Shown: positions 1-10,600 of the stretch, piece after piece
How the letters are laid out: each line of letters opens with the position of its first letter
Position numbering within the stretch: position 1 is the first letter of the stretch
DNA from: a virus
Length of the DNA: 64,000 bases
Reading direction: 5' to 3' (one strand)
Virus record (IMG/VR): IMGVR_UViG_3300030329_005540
Coordinates: 1-64,000 of that record
Position numbers and translations under genes: made by a program
Notes under the pieces: model-generated
What the model was told of the DNA's origin: nothing
The model's database searches: none
Seen by the model: only the letters and a program-made list of their open reading frames with translations

Positions 1-83
1 CAAATCGTGGCTCTCAAATGCAAAGCCAGTTAATGCAGCAAGCCCAAATGCGCCACATGATGATGATGGGTGGCGGCATGAGA
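1..83 (+). repeat. 83-bp exact direct repeat, copy 1 (probably extends upstream of window)
   Basis: Bases 1-83 are identical to 562-644. The spacing is 561 bp (187 codons), so the duplication is in frame inside the tape-measure-like gene and encodes the same QMQSQLMQQAQMRHMMMM peptide region. The copies diverge after base 83. The left limit is unknown because copy 1 begins at the window edge. Confidence 0.95.
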
Positions 84-1598
84 CCAATGGGCGGTGGCAT
101 GGGCGTGCCGCAAGGATTTGGAGTTCCAAACCTTGGAATGTTTGCGAACATGATGTATGGTGGCATGAGCGGTTCGCTTTTAGATGATCTTTCAAATACG
201 GGCAGATTGGGAATCAACCCAATGATGATGATGGGGAATCAAAGCAATTGGGACGGCAGAAGTTGGGCTCCTTGGATTCAACAACAATGGATGCTTCAGA
301 AAATGCGTTTTGGTTTTAACCGAGGCGGATTCCGCCGTGGCGGAACCATTCCGAATTTCTGGTCACGCCAACACCATGTTCAGATCGACCCGAGCAATCT
401 AAGACCCGGACTAGACCGCAACCAACCAAGGCAACCTTGGAACATTGGTGGAAATCAAATAGTACGACCCGTTACCGGCAACCCATTCTTGAATCTACAA
501 AGCCAAGGAAACCTCACGATCTTGGGCAGAAAATATCCGCAACTGGGCGGCACTATGAATGCAAATCGTGGCTCTCAAATGCAAAGCCAGTTAATGCAGC
601 AAGCCCAAATGCGCCACATGATGATGATGGGTGGCGGCATGAGAGGAATGTCTTCAATGATGCCGTCGATGCCTTACAATAATTGGCTTTCGAGTCCGAT
701 GTCTTTGATGCCCGGAATGACAAAGAGAATGGGATACCCGATGTCGCCATTCAACGACATGTATGCAATGCAGCAGGAAATTTGGAGAAACATTCACAAA
801 CAATATTATGGAATGTACGGAACAACCATCGGGCCGCAAAACAATCCTTACATGAGAGAAAGCATGCCGCGACTAGGAAGCTTTATGCAAGGAATGCCAA
901 TGTTTGGAAACGAATTTTTCTCCTACCATAAACGCGGCGGCCTGATACCTAATTTTGCAAACTTGGAATTAGACAAAGACGGATTTGTTCAAGGAGTAGG
1001 CAAAGGAGATACCCGAAAGGGTCAATTACCTGCGGGGGCATATGTGCTTAACGGCAAGGCCGCTCAATACACGGCGCGAACCGGGGGATTGGTTCCGAAT
1101 TACGCCGAAATGCACAAAATGCAAAACGTTGCTCTTGAGCCCGGAGAAAGAGTGTACATGCCCGGTGATCCGAGAATTCCGATGGCGCAAAAATTAAATA
1201 GCGCGATAGGAAGATTTAGCTCGGGTGCAACCACTCAATATGCACAAACAGGCGGCTTTATTGGAAACGGTGACAACGCAGTGGCACAAGTAAATGGACA
1301 ACAAAGCGCTGACAATACTCGCGTTATTGAAGCCCTGCAAAACACGATTAACAATCTCACGAGCCAAATGGATGCTCAAACTGCTCAATTCGAAGAAGCT
1401 CTTACGCAACAGGGAGAAAGCTTGCGTAACTTCGGAGAGCAAATGACAGCTTGGAATCCAACGGTACAGGTTGCTGGCGAACAAACGGTAAATGTTCAGC
1501 TAAGTGACGATCTTAAAATGCAACAAAATAATCAGGCTCAAGATATCGCCGGTGTGATGAAACAGGTAGGATACAGGCCACCGCCGAAAAATATATAA
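1..1598 (+). CDS. C-terminal part of tape-measure-like virion protein (5' partial)
   Basis: The reading frame is already open at the window edge: codons before the first ATG at 18 read NRGSQ, matching the same text in a second copy inside the protein. It is therefore the tail end of a longer gene. The protein is rich in Met, Gln, Gly and Asn, with MMMMGGGM runs. It carries spaced motifs GGTIPNFW (nt ~339), GGLIPNFA (~936), GGLVPNYA (~1083) and a weaker GGFIGNG (~1250). Similar GG-x-IPNFA repeats occur, to my knowledge, in very large tail or internal proteins of aquatic phages. The last 100 residues look like a coiled coil (VIEALQNTINNLTSQM) followed by a VNVQL segment. Position at the head of the tail/baseplate genes fits the end of a tail tape measure protein. 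Function is inferred. Confidence 0.5.
   Translation, partial: NRGSQMQSQLMQQAQMRHMMMMGGGMRPMGGGMGVPQGFGVPNLGMFANMMYGGMSGSLLDDLSNTGRLGINPMMMMGNQSNWDGRSWAPWIQQQWMLQKMRFGFNRGGFRRGGTIPNFWSRQHHVQIDPSNLRPGLDRNQPRQPWNIGGNQIVRPVTGNPFLNLQSQGNLTILGRKYPQLGGTMNANRGSQMQSQLMQQAQMRHMMMMGGGMRGMSSMMPSMPYNNWLSSPMSLMPGMTKRMGYPMSPFNDMYAMQQEIWRNIHKQYYGMYGTTIGPQNNPYMRESMPRLGSFMQGMPMFGNEFFSYHKRGGLIPNFANLELDKDGFVQGVGKGDTRKGQLPAGAYVLNGKAAQYTARTGGLVPNYAEMHKMQNVALEPGERVYMPGDPRIPMAQKLNSAIGRFSSGATTQYAQTGGFIGNGDNAVAQVNGQQSADNTRVIEALQNTINNLTSQMDAQTAQFEEALTQQGESLRNFGEQMTAWNPTVQVAGEQTVNVQLSDDLKMQQNNQAQDIAGVMKQVGYRPPPKNI
562..644 (+). repeat. 83-bp exact direct repeat, copy 2
   Basis: Identical to bases 1-83, in frame with it. 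The peptide continues as GGGMRGMSSMM here and as GGGMRPMGGGMG in copy 1. No base difference is seen, which points to a recent duplication, gene conversion or selection on the DNA itself. Confidence 0.95.
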
Positions 1599-1619
1599 AT
1601 GGAAAAAGGATGAACAATA

Positions 1620-3461
1620 ATGTCAACATTAGACCTCAGTAATGCGAGTTTTTTATCTGTAAATTCTCAGAGTAGATTTCTCGGTGACAATCTAAATGTC
1701 AGCCGAGTAGAAACTATTTCTGTGCGTGGATTTATTGACAAGCGTACCGACAATGATGATTACATTGGTGTTAGAGAAGTCCTTGGCGAAATTTCTTCTA
1801 TGCTGGCCAACAACGATGATTATTGGACCGACAATCTTATCATCAACGGTCATACTTATGGCAAAGGCAGAGTAACCGCTTTAAATTTTAGTAGTTCTCC
1901 TGACGGCACAACCAACATGGTCAACCTTGGAGAATATACAGCAACAATAGAAATCTATAAACAAGGCGACTTATTCGGCTTGTCTCAAAATGAATCTGGC
2001 ATTTTGGGTCATCATTACCCCACTAAAACCGCGATGCAAAATGCGCGGCACGAATATTTACAAAATTTTAGTTTCAATACTACTTGGAATGATGTTAATG
2101 GAAGAACCACTGTAGACGAAAGGGTAAGCATATCTTATTTGTCTGGAGAGTCTAGCTTCAACCCCAAGCTGGCCGCAAGAAATTTAGCAAATGAACTTTT
2201 GGGGCATTCTTCGGGGCATTTAAATGATATTAAAACAGCAAGTATTCCAAGTAATGCAAATTGCAGAACGGGAAATTATTCTGAAGAATATGATGATATT
2301 AATTTAAATTATAATTTTGGCAGATCAATTACATTTAATGATGGTGACGTATCTTGTCCTTATGATTTAAGAACTTCTAGGTCTTTAAATTTTGACCAAA
2401 ATGGAAACATAGAGGTATCAGAAAAAGGTGAGATTTTTGGTAACAGTTTGGGTCACGGTTATATGGGCGCAAATAAATCTGGTAACGCATGGGGTCTCAA
2501 CGAGGGACTCAGAATAGAATTAAGTAATAACAATTCATATACCAGATGCAATACAATGTTCAATCAATATACGGGCTTGGCAAATCAATCAGCCACCAAT
2601 ATTTTTTCTCTTAGCTCAACTCCAATTGAAGTAGGTAAATCTGTTGATAGCGGCGCGGGAGTTGGTTCTTATACAATAAAATATACAAACAATCAAAGAT
2701 TAAGTGGTACTTTTATTAATGAATGGAATCAATCAATTTCAATGGGTGAAGACAATAATGTTTCAGTTTCGGAAAATGGAACAGTGAGAGAGTACGGCGG
2801 ATCAAGTTCGTACAGCGCAAATAAAAGGCCAGATTTTAACACATCTCCAGCCTCCTCGTATTACGGAAGAAATTATAGCGACATCGTTACGGCTTCTCAG
2901 TCTCGCGCTGAAGAGCTTTACGATAAATTCACTACCAAAATGGGCATAACTTCTTGTTCGAATAAAAATAATTTAAAATTAGTTTCCGAGAATAGAGATC
3001 ACGCATTTTTCGGGCCTCAATTTACTTATACCAGAGAATATTCCGACAATCCTTCGATCCTGAGCGATGCTGACGCCGCTACAATAGGATGGAAACAAGT
3101 TACGGTATCTGAAGATAATAGCATCGCCGTACCCAATTCTAAAGAATACCTCATTCCAAGACAAGGAGTGAATGGAGAGCTTGTGCAGATAATGGACCAA
3201 ATGTCTTTGGGAGTATTAACGATAACTGTCAACGCCATTCAGCAATCTCCTAAAAATTATTTTATTGATAACACGCCGCCAGACGCAGAAATTAAAAAAT
3301 TAATAGACAATTATGTTTTACCAGTGTGTCATGATTTTCCGGGAAAATCAACTGTAAAGATAACTCAAATGTGGATATCTGATATTAATTATACTTTTGA
3401 CAGCAATTATAATTGCACTTTAACTGCGACAATTAATTTTACTGTGGAGAATTATTTATAA
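1620..3461 (+). CDS. Tail/baseplate structural protein, paralogue of the next gene
   Basis: A 613-residue protein of no recognised family, placed among late virion genes. The start follows an AAAAAGGA ribosome site about 10 nt upstream. No signal peptide or membrane segment is seen. The composition is beta-rich with many Asn, Ser and Thr. Its organisation parallels the following 628-residue product. Both open with a sensitised beta region ending in an E-Y-T-(A/I)-x-(I/L)-E pattern (GEYTATIEIYKQGD here, VDYTISLESYPSQ there). Both continue with a serine-rich region containing an A-x-N-A/L-x-N-E/F stretch and a paired NYNF/NYEF segment. The stop overlaps the next start as TAATG, so the two are probably translationally coupled. 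A paired tail-tube, tail-terminator or baseplate role is plausible but not shown. Confidence 0.5.
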   Translation: MSTLDLSNASFLSVNSQSRFLGDNLNVSRVETISVRGFIDKRTDNDDYIGVREVLGEISSMLANNDDYWTDNLIINGHTYGKGRVTALNFSSSPDGTTNMVNLGEYTATIEIYKQGDLFGLSQNESGILGHHYPTKTAMQNARHEYLQNFSFNTTWNDVNGRTTVDERVSISYLSGESSFNPKLAARNLANELLGHSSGHLNDIKTASIPSNANCRTGNYSEEYDDINLNYNFGRSITFNDGDVSCPYDLRTSRSLNFDQNGNIEVSEKGEIFGNSLGHGYMGANKSGNAWGLNEGLRIELSNNNSYTRCNTMFNQYTGLANQSATNIFSLSSTPIEVGKSVDSGAGVGSYTIKYTNNQRLSGTFINEWNQSISMGEDNNVSVSENGTVREYGGSSSYSANKRPDFNTSPASSYYGRNYSDIVTASQSRAEELYDKFTTKMGITSCSNKNNLKLVSENRDHAFFGPQFTYTREYSDNPSILSDADAATIGWKQVTVSEDNSIAVPNSKEYLIPRQGVNGELVQIMDQMSLGVLTITVNAIQQSPKNYFIDNTPPDAEIKKLIDNYVLPVCHDFPGKSTVKITQMWISDINYTFDSNYNCTLTATINFTVENYL

Positions 3462-5347
3462 TGGGAACTAAAGGAGTAGAAGAACCACTGATCATATTTA
3501 CGACGGGTTCAGGCATAGCCACCGGCGTAAATTCATTTCAGTTGACAGGCTCGGTTGTTGTACAGCCGACGCCATACGTATCTATTTCTCGCGAGAATAT
3601 CCACAACGGCAAAAGACACGGAGCGCGAGATACAATTACGTTAGATGGTCAATTAACAGGTTATACTTGCCCGGACAGAACTAACAACTTTGATTATCTA
3701 ACAAGTTTTCAAGATCAGCTAATACAAAAATTTCAAGAAAACCAATATGGCTGGCTTAGAGTAAGAGAAAATAGCGGGGAGGTTTTTTCTGCGCCGAACT
3801 GCCGCGTTCAATCAATTAATTTTAGAGAAAGTAAACTATATAATTTAGTAGATTATACTATTTCGCTTGAAAGTTATCCTTCACAAGCTTTGGATAGTTC
3901 GTCATATGCTCACTTCGGAGTAATCAATCCAGTAGATACTTGGAACTTTTCTGAGTCTGCGGGCAAGGTTTCCTTGACTCATGAGATATCAGCTAAAGGC
4001 TTTAACAGATTTAAAAATGGTGCTGGTAAAGCTGACGCAATTTTAAACGCTAGAAACTTTGTTCATTCTCGTACTGGCTTGAGTCATTCATATGTGGCTC
4101 CGACGTTTGTAGTAAATGGAATAAATAACGCATCTCCCGACCCCGTGCTATTGAATCGTTCTGAAATCCAAAACCCAATAGAGGGTACATATTCTATTAC
4201 CGAAAACTATGAGTTTAATCGAGATGGTGAACGTAACGCGCCAATAGTTACCACCAGTTGCAATATACAATCCGGTATAAATCAAGACTTCGCTAGCGTT
4301 GATTTGAACGTACAGGTTCAAGGTGGCTGGACGGGAATTCATAGCGGCTCTGCTAACGCGCCTGACGGAGCAACAACTTACGGCAACCATTCCCCCACAG
4401 AATTAACAGACTATGTAACCGGAATATTGACCCAAAATTTAGTCAACAAAGCAAAAGCCCTGTCAAATATTAATGATTTAAATAGCAAGCCAGTTAGTTA
4501 TTCTGCGCGAGAAGATTTCAATGCCAACTTAGTAGAAATAAATGTTTCCTACGATAATAACCAATTGTTCCAAACGATATCAAACGGCAGCACTACAATA
4601 GCCAAGGACTACGCTTACTTTGATTATTCTCTTTCCACCAATAGAGACGTAATAAGCAACACGTCGAAATACACTATAGTGGGCAACATTGTAGGTAGAG
4701 GGCACTTAAAAGATAAATATCATAACGCGGTTACATTTTTAGAAAATGATATGACTCCGAATATAACTGGATATTTATACGCCTTAGCCAATGATTATCA
4801 CACCAAGCAAGACGCGGTAACACGAGAGAGTCTTAACCCAACCCCAACCACTGTGTCTATAGACAAAAATTCTATAGAAGGGTCTATTTCTGTCAGAGGC
4901 GAGTTCAACGATCTCGAAGAAGCCACCGTGACTCTTTCTGAAGAAAGCTATAAAGTATCAGACTACCTAGAGGACATAGTTTGGAATTGGGAAGTCACGC
5001 CCAGCCTCCCTCATTACTCGACCACTCCCTCTAACAATTTGGCAGGGGTTTACATGGTGTACGACGCGGGCATAATGAAAAGAATAAGATTTCAATTGTC
5101 ATTAGATTGCAGAGCAAAGAAATGCGTAAATTTCCAAGATGCCGTGAGAATCGCGGAAAAATATGCAAATTATTTAACAATGGCTCACATTGACCAAGAA
5201 TCTTATGTAGACAAAAGCGCCTCTTCCAACCAAAATCCGACAGACGGAACAATCAGAGTATCCCTAAACGGAACATGTAAAAAACACTCTAAACACAATA
5301 TAATAGATAAGGATAAAACTAAAATTATAGGAGATTATGTTAATTAA
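3461..5347 (+). CDS. Tail/baseplate structural protein, second paralogue
   Basis: A 628-residue protein that starts within the stop of the preceding gene (TAATG) and ends within the start of the next (TAATG). Its N-terminal 150 residues have the pattern of small phage tail or baseplate proteins that place a beta-sandwich on the tail axis: DTITLDGQLTG, then a helix FDYLTSFQDQLIQKFQ, then YGWLRV, CRVQSINF and DYTISLE. The remainder repeats a similar layout, with SITENYEFNRDG and later SIEGSISVRGEFND. No catalytic motif is visible. It shares its layout with the upstream gene, which suggests an old tandem duplication. The exact role is not known. Confidence 0.5.
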   Translation: MGTKGVEEPLIIFTTGSGIATGVNSFQLTGSVVVQPTPYVSISRENIHNGKRHGARDTITLDGQLTGYTCPDRTNNFDYLTSFQDQLIQKFQENQYGWLRVRENSGEVFSAPNCRVQSINFRESKLYNLVDYTISLESYPSQALDSSSYAHFGVINPVDTWNFSESAGKVSLTHEISAKGFNRFKNGAGKADAILNARNFVHSRTGLSHSYVAPTFVVNGINNASPDPVLLNRSEIQNPIEGTYSITENYEFNRDGERNAPIVTTSCNIQSGINQDFASVDLNVQVQGGWTGIHSGSANAPDGATTYGNHSPTELTDYVTGILTQNLVNKAKALSNINDLNSKPVSYSAREDFNANLVEINVSYDNNQLFQTISNGSTTIAKDYAYFDYSLSTNRDVISNTSKYTIVGNIVGRGHLKDKYHNAVTFLENDMTPNITGYLYALANDYHTKQDAVTRESLNPTPTTVSIDKNSIEGSISVRGEFNDLEEATVTLSEESYKVSDYLEDIVWNWEVTPSLPHYSTTPSNNLAGVYMVYDAGIMKRIRFQLSLDCRAKKCVNFQDAVRIAEKYANYLTMAHIDQESYVDKSASSNQNPTDGTIRVSLNGTCKKHSKHNIIDKDKTKIIGDYVN

Positions 5348-7599
5348 TGGCTGGTAAAAGGGACATATTTTTTAATAGGCTCGGGCCGTCTGGAATCAAT
5401 TGCATCCGAACAGGAGATGTAATTGGATTTTATGGTTTTCACCACTATACCGGCAGCCACGGTCAAGTTTACTTAAACGAAAAATATGACAATCCAAGCC
5501 AAGCTTCTATACAGCCCGGAGGAGTAGATACATCTACTCACCCTTTAGTTTTGTTGGGTACGGGTTCTAACCGCTCTCATATATCTGGATCGGGACACTT
5601 TGATGGGGAGACCGTGTATAGAATGGAGGATAAGTTCCCGGCGGATGATTGGTCGATGTGTATCGACTTCGGGCCGTTTGATGGTTTCCAAAATCGAGAC
5701 CAAAGCAAAGTACTCGTTAGCACAATGAGGACTTCTTCGGATACCTCTGGATTTAACGTGGGGATCAATGGCGCGAATAAAATTTATTTTGAGTATTATC
5801 ATCCTTCCGGTTACATGGAAAGAGTCACCGCTAATGAAATTGAATTATCTCGTAAAAATATAATTTCTATTGATTATAAAAAACAAAAACACATTTTAAA
5901 AACGGGTTATAATTATGATATTTCAGGCAATGTTTTATTTACTCGAAATGATTCTTATAGTCTGCCAAGCGAATTAACTATAAGACACCATAATTTAGGA
6001 AATAGACCCGCCGCCGGAGAGCAACTACTACCAAATGAAATAATTAAATTCTCAAATGTAGATACAAAAGCTTCTCAAACAATGTTTGTAGGAGATTTTT
6101 ACAGTAGTGATTCAAATTATACAGGTTATAGTGGGTATTTTAATAACGTAGTATTATTTAGCGGCGAGGGAGCCAGAGGTAATCGCGCCCCGCAAATGGG
6201 AGCCTCATTTTTTATTAGCGAATTTTCTCTTGAAACCACAGGTATTACCACAAGCTACGAATTTTTAAACACTGGGTCAGGAGTTTATCAAAGCGCGGTA
6301 ACAGGTACGGGTATAACTGGTTATTCTTCTGAAATAGATTTTGTTACCGGAAGAGACGGAACAATATCTTCGATAGTCAAGAGAACCGAGTTAACGGGAG
6401 AATTAACTGGATTAAAATTAACTTTTGCAGACTCTAATTGGGGAACTGATATAATAGTTTCTGGCAACATAGTTTATAAAAATCCACAAGTAGCAATCAT
6501 TGAAAGCGGTGGAAAGCCTTACGCTATTGGCTCTCCTTATTCCGCTTATAAGTTTCAAGGTCAATCTGGAGCAAGCGGAATTTTAAGCCCAAGCGGCGTT
6601 ACGCGAGTTAAGAAAACTTTTAAAATCCCAGAAGTCAGAAGCGGTGACGCAGAATATTCAGAAGGATACGCTAATACTAATGTAGTATTCATGAATACTA
6701 TAACAACTGGAGAGCTTTATGAAATAAAAACCAGAAAGCCCACCGAGATTCCTAGCGAAAGCTTATTCAATCCAAGGACAAATATTGTGACTCAAATTAG
6801 TCCTGAGCAAAAAACTCCAGCTAATTTACAAACAAAAACCTTTGTTGAAACCCCCGGTAAAGACCCTGAATCTTTGTCAGACAAATTTAATACAAGCGGT
6901 GGGGCCGCATTTATAAACGGACAGCTTCAAATGTCTGGAGTATCTGGAGGAGCATCTGGATTGGCTGCTGTTGATCATGGAGCTTTTTATATAGCAAATG
7001 GAACTAGGGTTTATACAAATCCGGGTAGTGGAGTTTTAACTCGCCCTACTGAAGTTTTTGGATCAAATGTAGTTACTGGAGAATTACAACTATTAGAATT
7101 TTCTACGCCAGACTATTTAAATTATGACGATTTAAACGACGACGGCATCAGTGGGGTCGATGGCTCTCAATTTATAGAGCCTTATTATAGCGGCGCGGGA
7201 GATTTAAAATTGACAGGCTCTCAATATGTTAATAACGACATTTACATGAATGGTCAAAGGCTAAATTCCGGCATCAATTATACAATTGCTTTAAACGTGT
7301 TAACCGTTAAGAGAAGCTCTTTTGAAGATATGCCTACTGGTGAAATGATTTTCTCTCCAAGTAATTTCGCCTCGGCCACCATTACCGGAACCAGCGGTTC
7401 ATTCCAAAAAACAAGCAATGCTCTTTATCAGCCTCAAATTTATTTAAATGGAATAAGACAAACCGAAGGAATCAATTACAAAACTACTTCAGACCATAGT
7501 TTATTAAATTCTCAAGTTAGAATTGAACCCCAAGATTCCATACTATATGGTAATGGAAGTGGATTTTTCAATTTTACAGGATTTACCCCCATTTTTTAA
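5347..7599 (+). CDS. Virion protein with LamG/concanavalin-like N-terminal half
   Basis: A 750-residue protein coupled to the previous gene by TAATG. Residues ~60-280 show the alternating strand pattern of a LamG/concanavalin-type sandwich. That includes WSMCIDFGPF, FNVGINGANKIYFEYY, KNIISIDYKKQKHIL and, at its end, YSGYFNNVVLFSGEG. Such domains in phage tails usually bind glycans. The C-terminal third has two similar units reading YVNNDIYMNGQRLNSGINY and QPQIYLNGIRQTEGINYK, a short beta repeat (I/Q-x-YxNGxRxxxGINY) found in phage fibre and baseplate proteins. Ser, Gly and Thr are abundant. A carbohydrate-binding baseplate or fibre-attachment protein is the best reading, but only by pattern. 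Confidence 0.45.
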   Translation: MAGKRDIFFNRLGPSGINCIRTGDVIGFYGFHHYTGSHGQVYLNEKYDNPSQASIQPGGVDTSTHPLVLLGTGSNRSHISGSGHFDGETVYRMEDKFPADDWSMCIDFGPFDGFQNRDQSKVLVSTMRTSSDTSGFNVGINGANKIYFEYYHPSGYMERVTANEIELSRKNIISIDYKKQKHILKTGYNYDISGNVLFTRNDSYSLPSELTIRHHNLGNRPAAGEQLLPNEIIKFSNVDTKASQTMFVGDFYSSDSNYTGYSGYFNNVVLFSGEGARGNRAPQMGASFFISEFSLETTGITTSYEFLNTGSGVYQSAVTGTGITGYSSEIDFVTGRDGTISSIVKRTELTGELTGLKLTFADSNWGTDIIVSGNIVYKNPQVAIIESGGKPYAIGSPYSAYKFQGQSGASGILSPSGVTRVKKTFKIPEVRSGDAEYSEGYANTNVVFMNTITTGELYEIKTRKPTEIPSESLFNPRTNIVTQISPEQKTPANLQTKTFVETPGKDPESLSDKFNTSGGAAFINGQLQMSGVSGGASGLAAVDHGAFYIANGTRVYTNPGSGVLTRPTEVFGSNVVTGELQLLEFSTPDYLNYDDLNDDGISGVDGSQFIEPYYSGAGDLKLTGSQYVNNDIYMNGQRLNSGINYTIALNVLTVKRSSFEDMPTGEMIFSPSNFASATITGTSGSFQKTSNALYQPQIYLNGIRQTEGINYKTTSDHSLLNSQVRIEPQDSILYGNGSGFFNFTGFTPIF

Positions 7600-7633
7600 C
7601 TAAAAACGTGTAATTTTAACTGGAAAAAGGAAA

Positions 7634-10600
7634 ATGTTTAGGAAAATAGAAGAAGTTCAGATAGGTGGAGAAGCACCCGGAGAAGCTTTCGGGGGCTTTA
7701 TCTACAATTTGGGATGCCAGATAGGATACAATGGCAACCCAACCACCGTGTCTGTCAACGTCGTCAGTGAAAATGGCGCGTACAATATTTCCAAACAAGA
7801 CCTTAGTACCATCGAGGGCACTTCAATCAATGTGGGCAGCGAGATAAAATTTCAAAATATGTATTTGAAAGATTATCAAATGACTTCTGACGCTAATGCT
7901 AAATTACTATCATTAAATTACATAGATAGAACCATTTTATTTAAGAAAATTTTTATTGGTTTGATTGGTGTCCACGGAAACCCTCTTTCATTAATGAACA
8001 CTAAAACTAGCAGGGTTTCAAAAGATTTTAAGCATGTTCGTTTTCCGGTTCAATGTATGCCATGCAGCTACGCTGACGATGTACCACCGCTTAAGCCCGT
8101 TGATGTTAAATTCCGCGCAAGCTCCGGTTTTGTGCATAACGTAGACCTTAAAAAAGGTGGTGCAGTTTTACTCGGTACTGAAGAATTTTCTAAAAACTTA
8201 TGCGAACAAAGACAAGTAAGTTATAGCTGGCGAGAACTTGTTTTTGTACTAAATACAATTGGTATTCAAATTCAAGCCAACCCAGATACCGGCGAACCAT
8301 CCATCACCGATAGGGGCAAAATTCACGAAAGAGAAAGATTCACGGGAACGCTTGACGAAGTAATTTCTCAATGGTGTGCTAAATTCGGATATAGCTGGGG
8401 ATTCGATCCGCAGTTAGAAAAAATATACGGAATAGATAAAATTTATCCCATTGAAACTTTACAAGAAGTTAAAGATAAAATAAATAATTTAAGCGGGTCT
8501 TCTAAGATCGTTGTAACGAGCACATCTGAGAGCGCCAGCTTAGACGGGACTATGGTACATGACCATGTTTCGGCGGTCAAGAAACCTTTCCATAGACAAA
8601 CGACATCCGAAACCGATTTCATGAGAACGTCTTTTGAAAATATAAAATTAGAAGATTTATTCGGAACCGGAGGAGAAGGAGGGCTTTATGGCGGCGGCAG
8701 AACTTTGGAAGAGTTAATGATCTCGTCTATTTTGGCTAAATATAATACTGACGCAAGAAAATTGTATAACATGCAATTGGCTCGTGACAAAGCTCAAGCC
8801 AAAGGCGGCAATTTAAATACTTCTAGCTGGACATCTAGCAAAGGAGATAATTTTTTAGAACCCTTGGGTATAACGTGTGGATATCATTTAACAGACGCGG
8901 AAAAACAACTCTATGTCAACTTGATTGCGCTCACGCCAGCCACGATGACCGCAATTAATAACTTCCAAGCTCAATATGGGGTTGACGCTGACGCTTTCGT
9001 TGGCACTTATAGCAAAGCTCTGGAAGAAAGATGGATCGAATGGGAGAAAGAGATAGCTGATTTTATAGGCAAGTATTATTGGACTCGCAAGCCCGCCGTC
9101 GATTTTTCAGACTGTAAAGCATTTTGGAAAATCAATAGGCAATTAACTGTTGAGCCCAAATCTGATCTTTATACAACTCAAGAAAATAAAAGATATCCAT
9201 ATTATAAAATATTAGAAAACCACCCCGTAACAGCGATAAGCGCCGTGGGCTCGGCCACGATTGATGTCACTTCAAACGCATGTTCTGACACAGCGCCTTA
9301 CGACGGATTTGCCCCCGTTCTGGGCGGTCCTTCTGTCCACCTAATCAGAGGTGCGACTTACGTAGTTAATTATCTAGGATGTGATCCTAAAGATACAACC
9401 TTGGCAAATCCTTCTCCAGTATATTTTAAACTCTATAAAAACGAAGATTTTACCGGGGCCGTGGCTATGGAAGTCATACCTAATCCCGGCGGCAACACAA
9501 AAGCCAACATAACTATTCCGGGGAATTTAACTGAAAACGTTCTTTATTATAAAAACGCTGCTGGCGATGCACAATCTGTTAGCGTTATTGACGACCCGAG
9601 AAAGCAAAACGGTTTGGAAGAACTATGGATTACAGAATGGCCCGCCGCCTATGGTACTGATACCACGGATATCGATAGAATGTTTATGAAAAACGGCAAG
9701 GCGGCGTTAAAAACAGCCTTGCCTCAATATCAAGAGTTAGTGGGTTTAGCTGCGAGTACATTTTTACCTTCGCTACAACAAATTTCTACTGCCGCCTACA
9801 ACGAAGCCGTTAAGCAGTCTAACGACGGATTCGATCCAGTTATTTGGATATTGCCAGAAAAACAATATATGGATGACACTTTTTCGCCGCCTACAAGCAT
9901 AGACGAGGGAGCCACCAATACCAACGAAAAAATCTTCGACACATCAAAGAAACCGGGAGTGTCTGATAATTGTAAAGACGCTTGCGACTATAGCTTGATT
10001 GAAAAACACTGTAGATGCACTGGCCGAGATTGGATTTCTGTTAGACCTACATTCGTGGGAAAAATCTCTCCTAAAGCTAGATATATTACATTCGACGTTA
10101 ATAATGAAAACCATGAAATTGTTTTACCTGTGGAAGAACGAGTACTTGGATACCACATTCAAAAACAAGACATAATTCTTGTACATAAAGCCTTGGAATA
10201 TTTCTACGGCCAAATGAGACACGGCGCAAACACAATGGGGATAAAGGTAACTACTAAAGACATAACAAACGACATAGACGAACAGATAATAGACATTAAT
10301 GATGTGCAGGAGAAAATAGATAATTATAGTTGGTCTGATAACCAACCGGGGATTCCGGGTGCGGGCAAAGTCAGAAAAGAAGGCAAAATAATTGTACCTG
10401 ATAAAAGTTGGGCTGGTGGAAAGACTACTTTTACCGCAGTACACCCATATACGTATCACCAATGGACAGATCAATCCTACGTAATATCTGAGCCCACTGA
10501 AAAATTTTCGTGTTCAGTTCTTGGTTTGGATTTTGAAGAAATAGATAGCGTCTTGACGCCCAGTAAGGGTTTGATATCTATGCAAATTAATTATAGCGCT

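Noticed and set aside
1594-1601. TATAAATG, one base from the T4 late promoter TATAAATA
   Set aside because: Single occurrence overlapping a stop codon. I saw no such box before the other late genes, so it is probably chance in AT-rich DNA.
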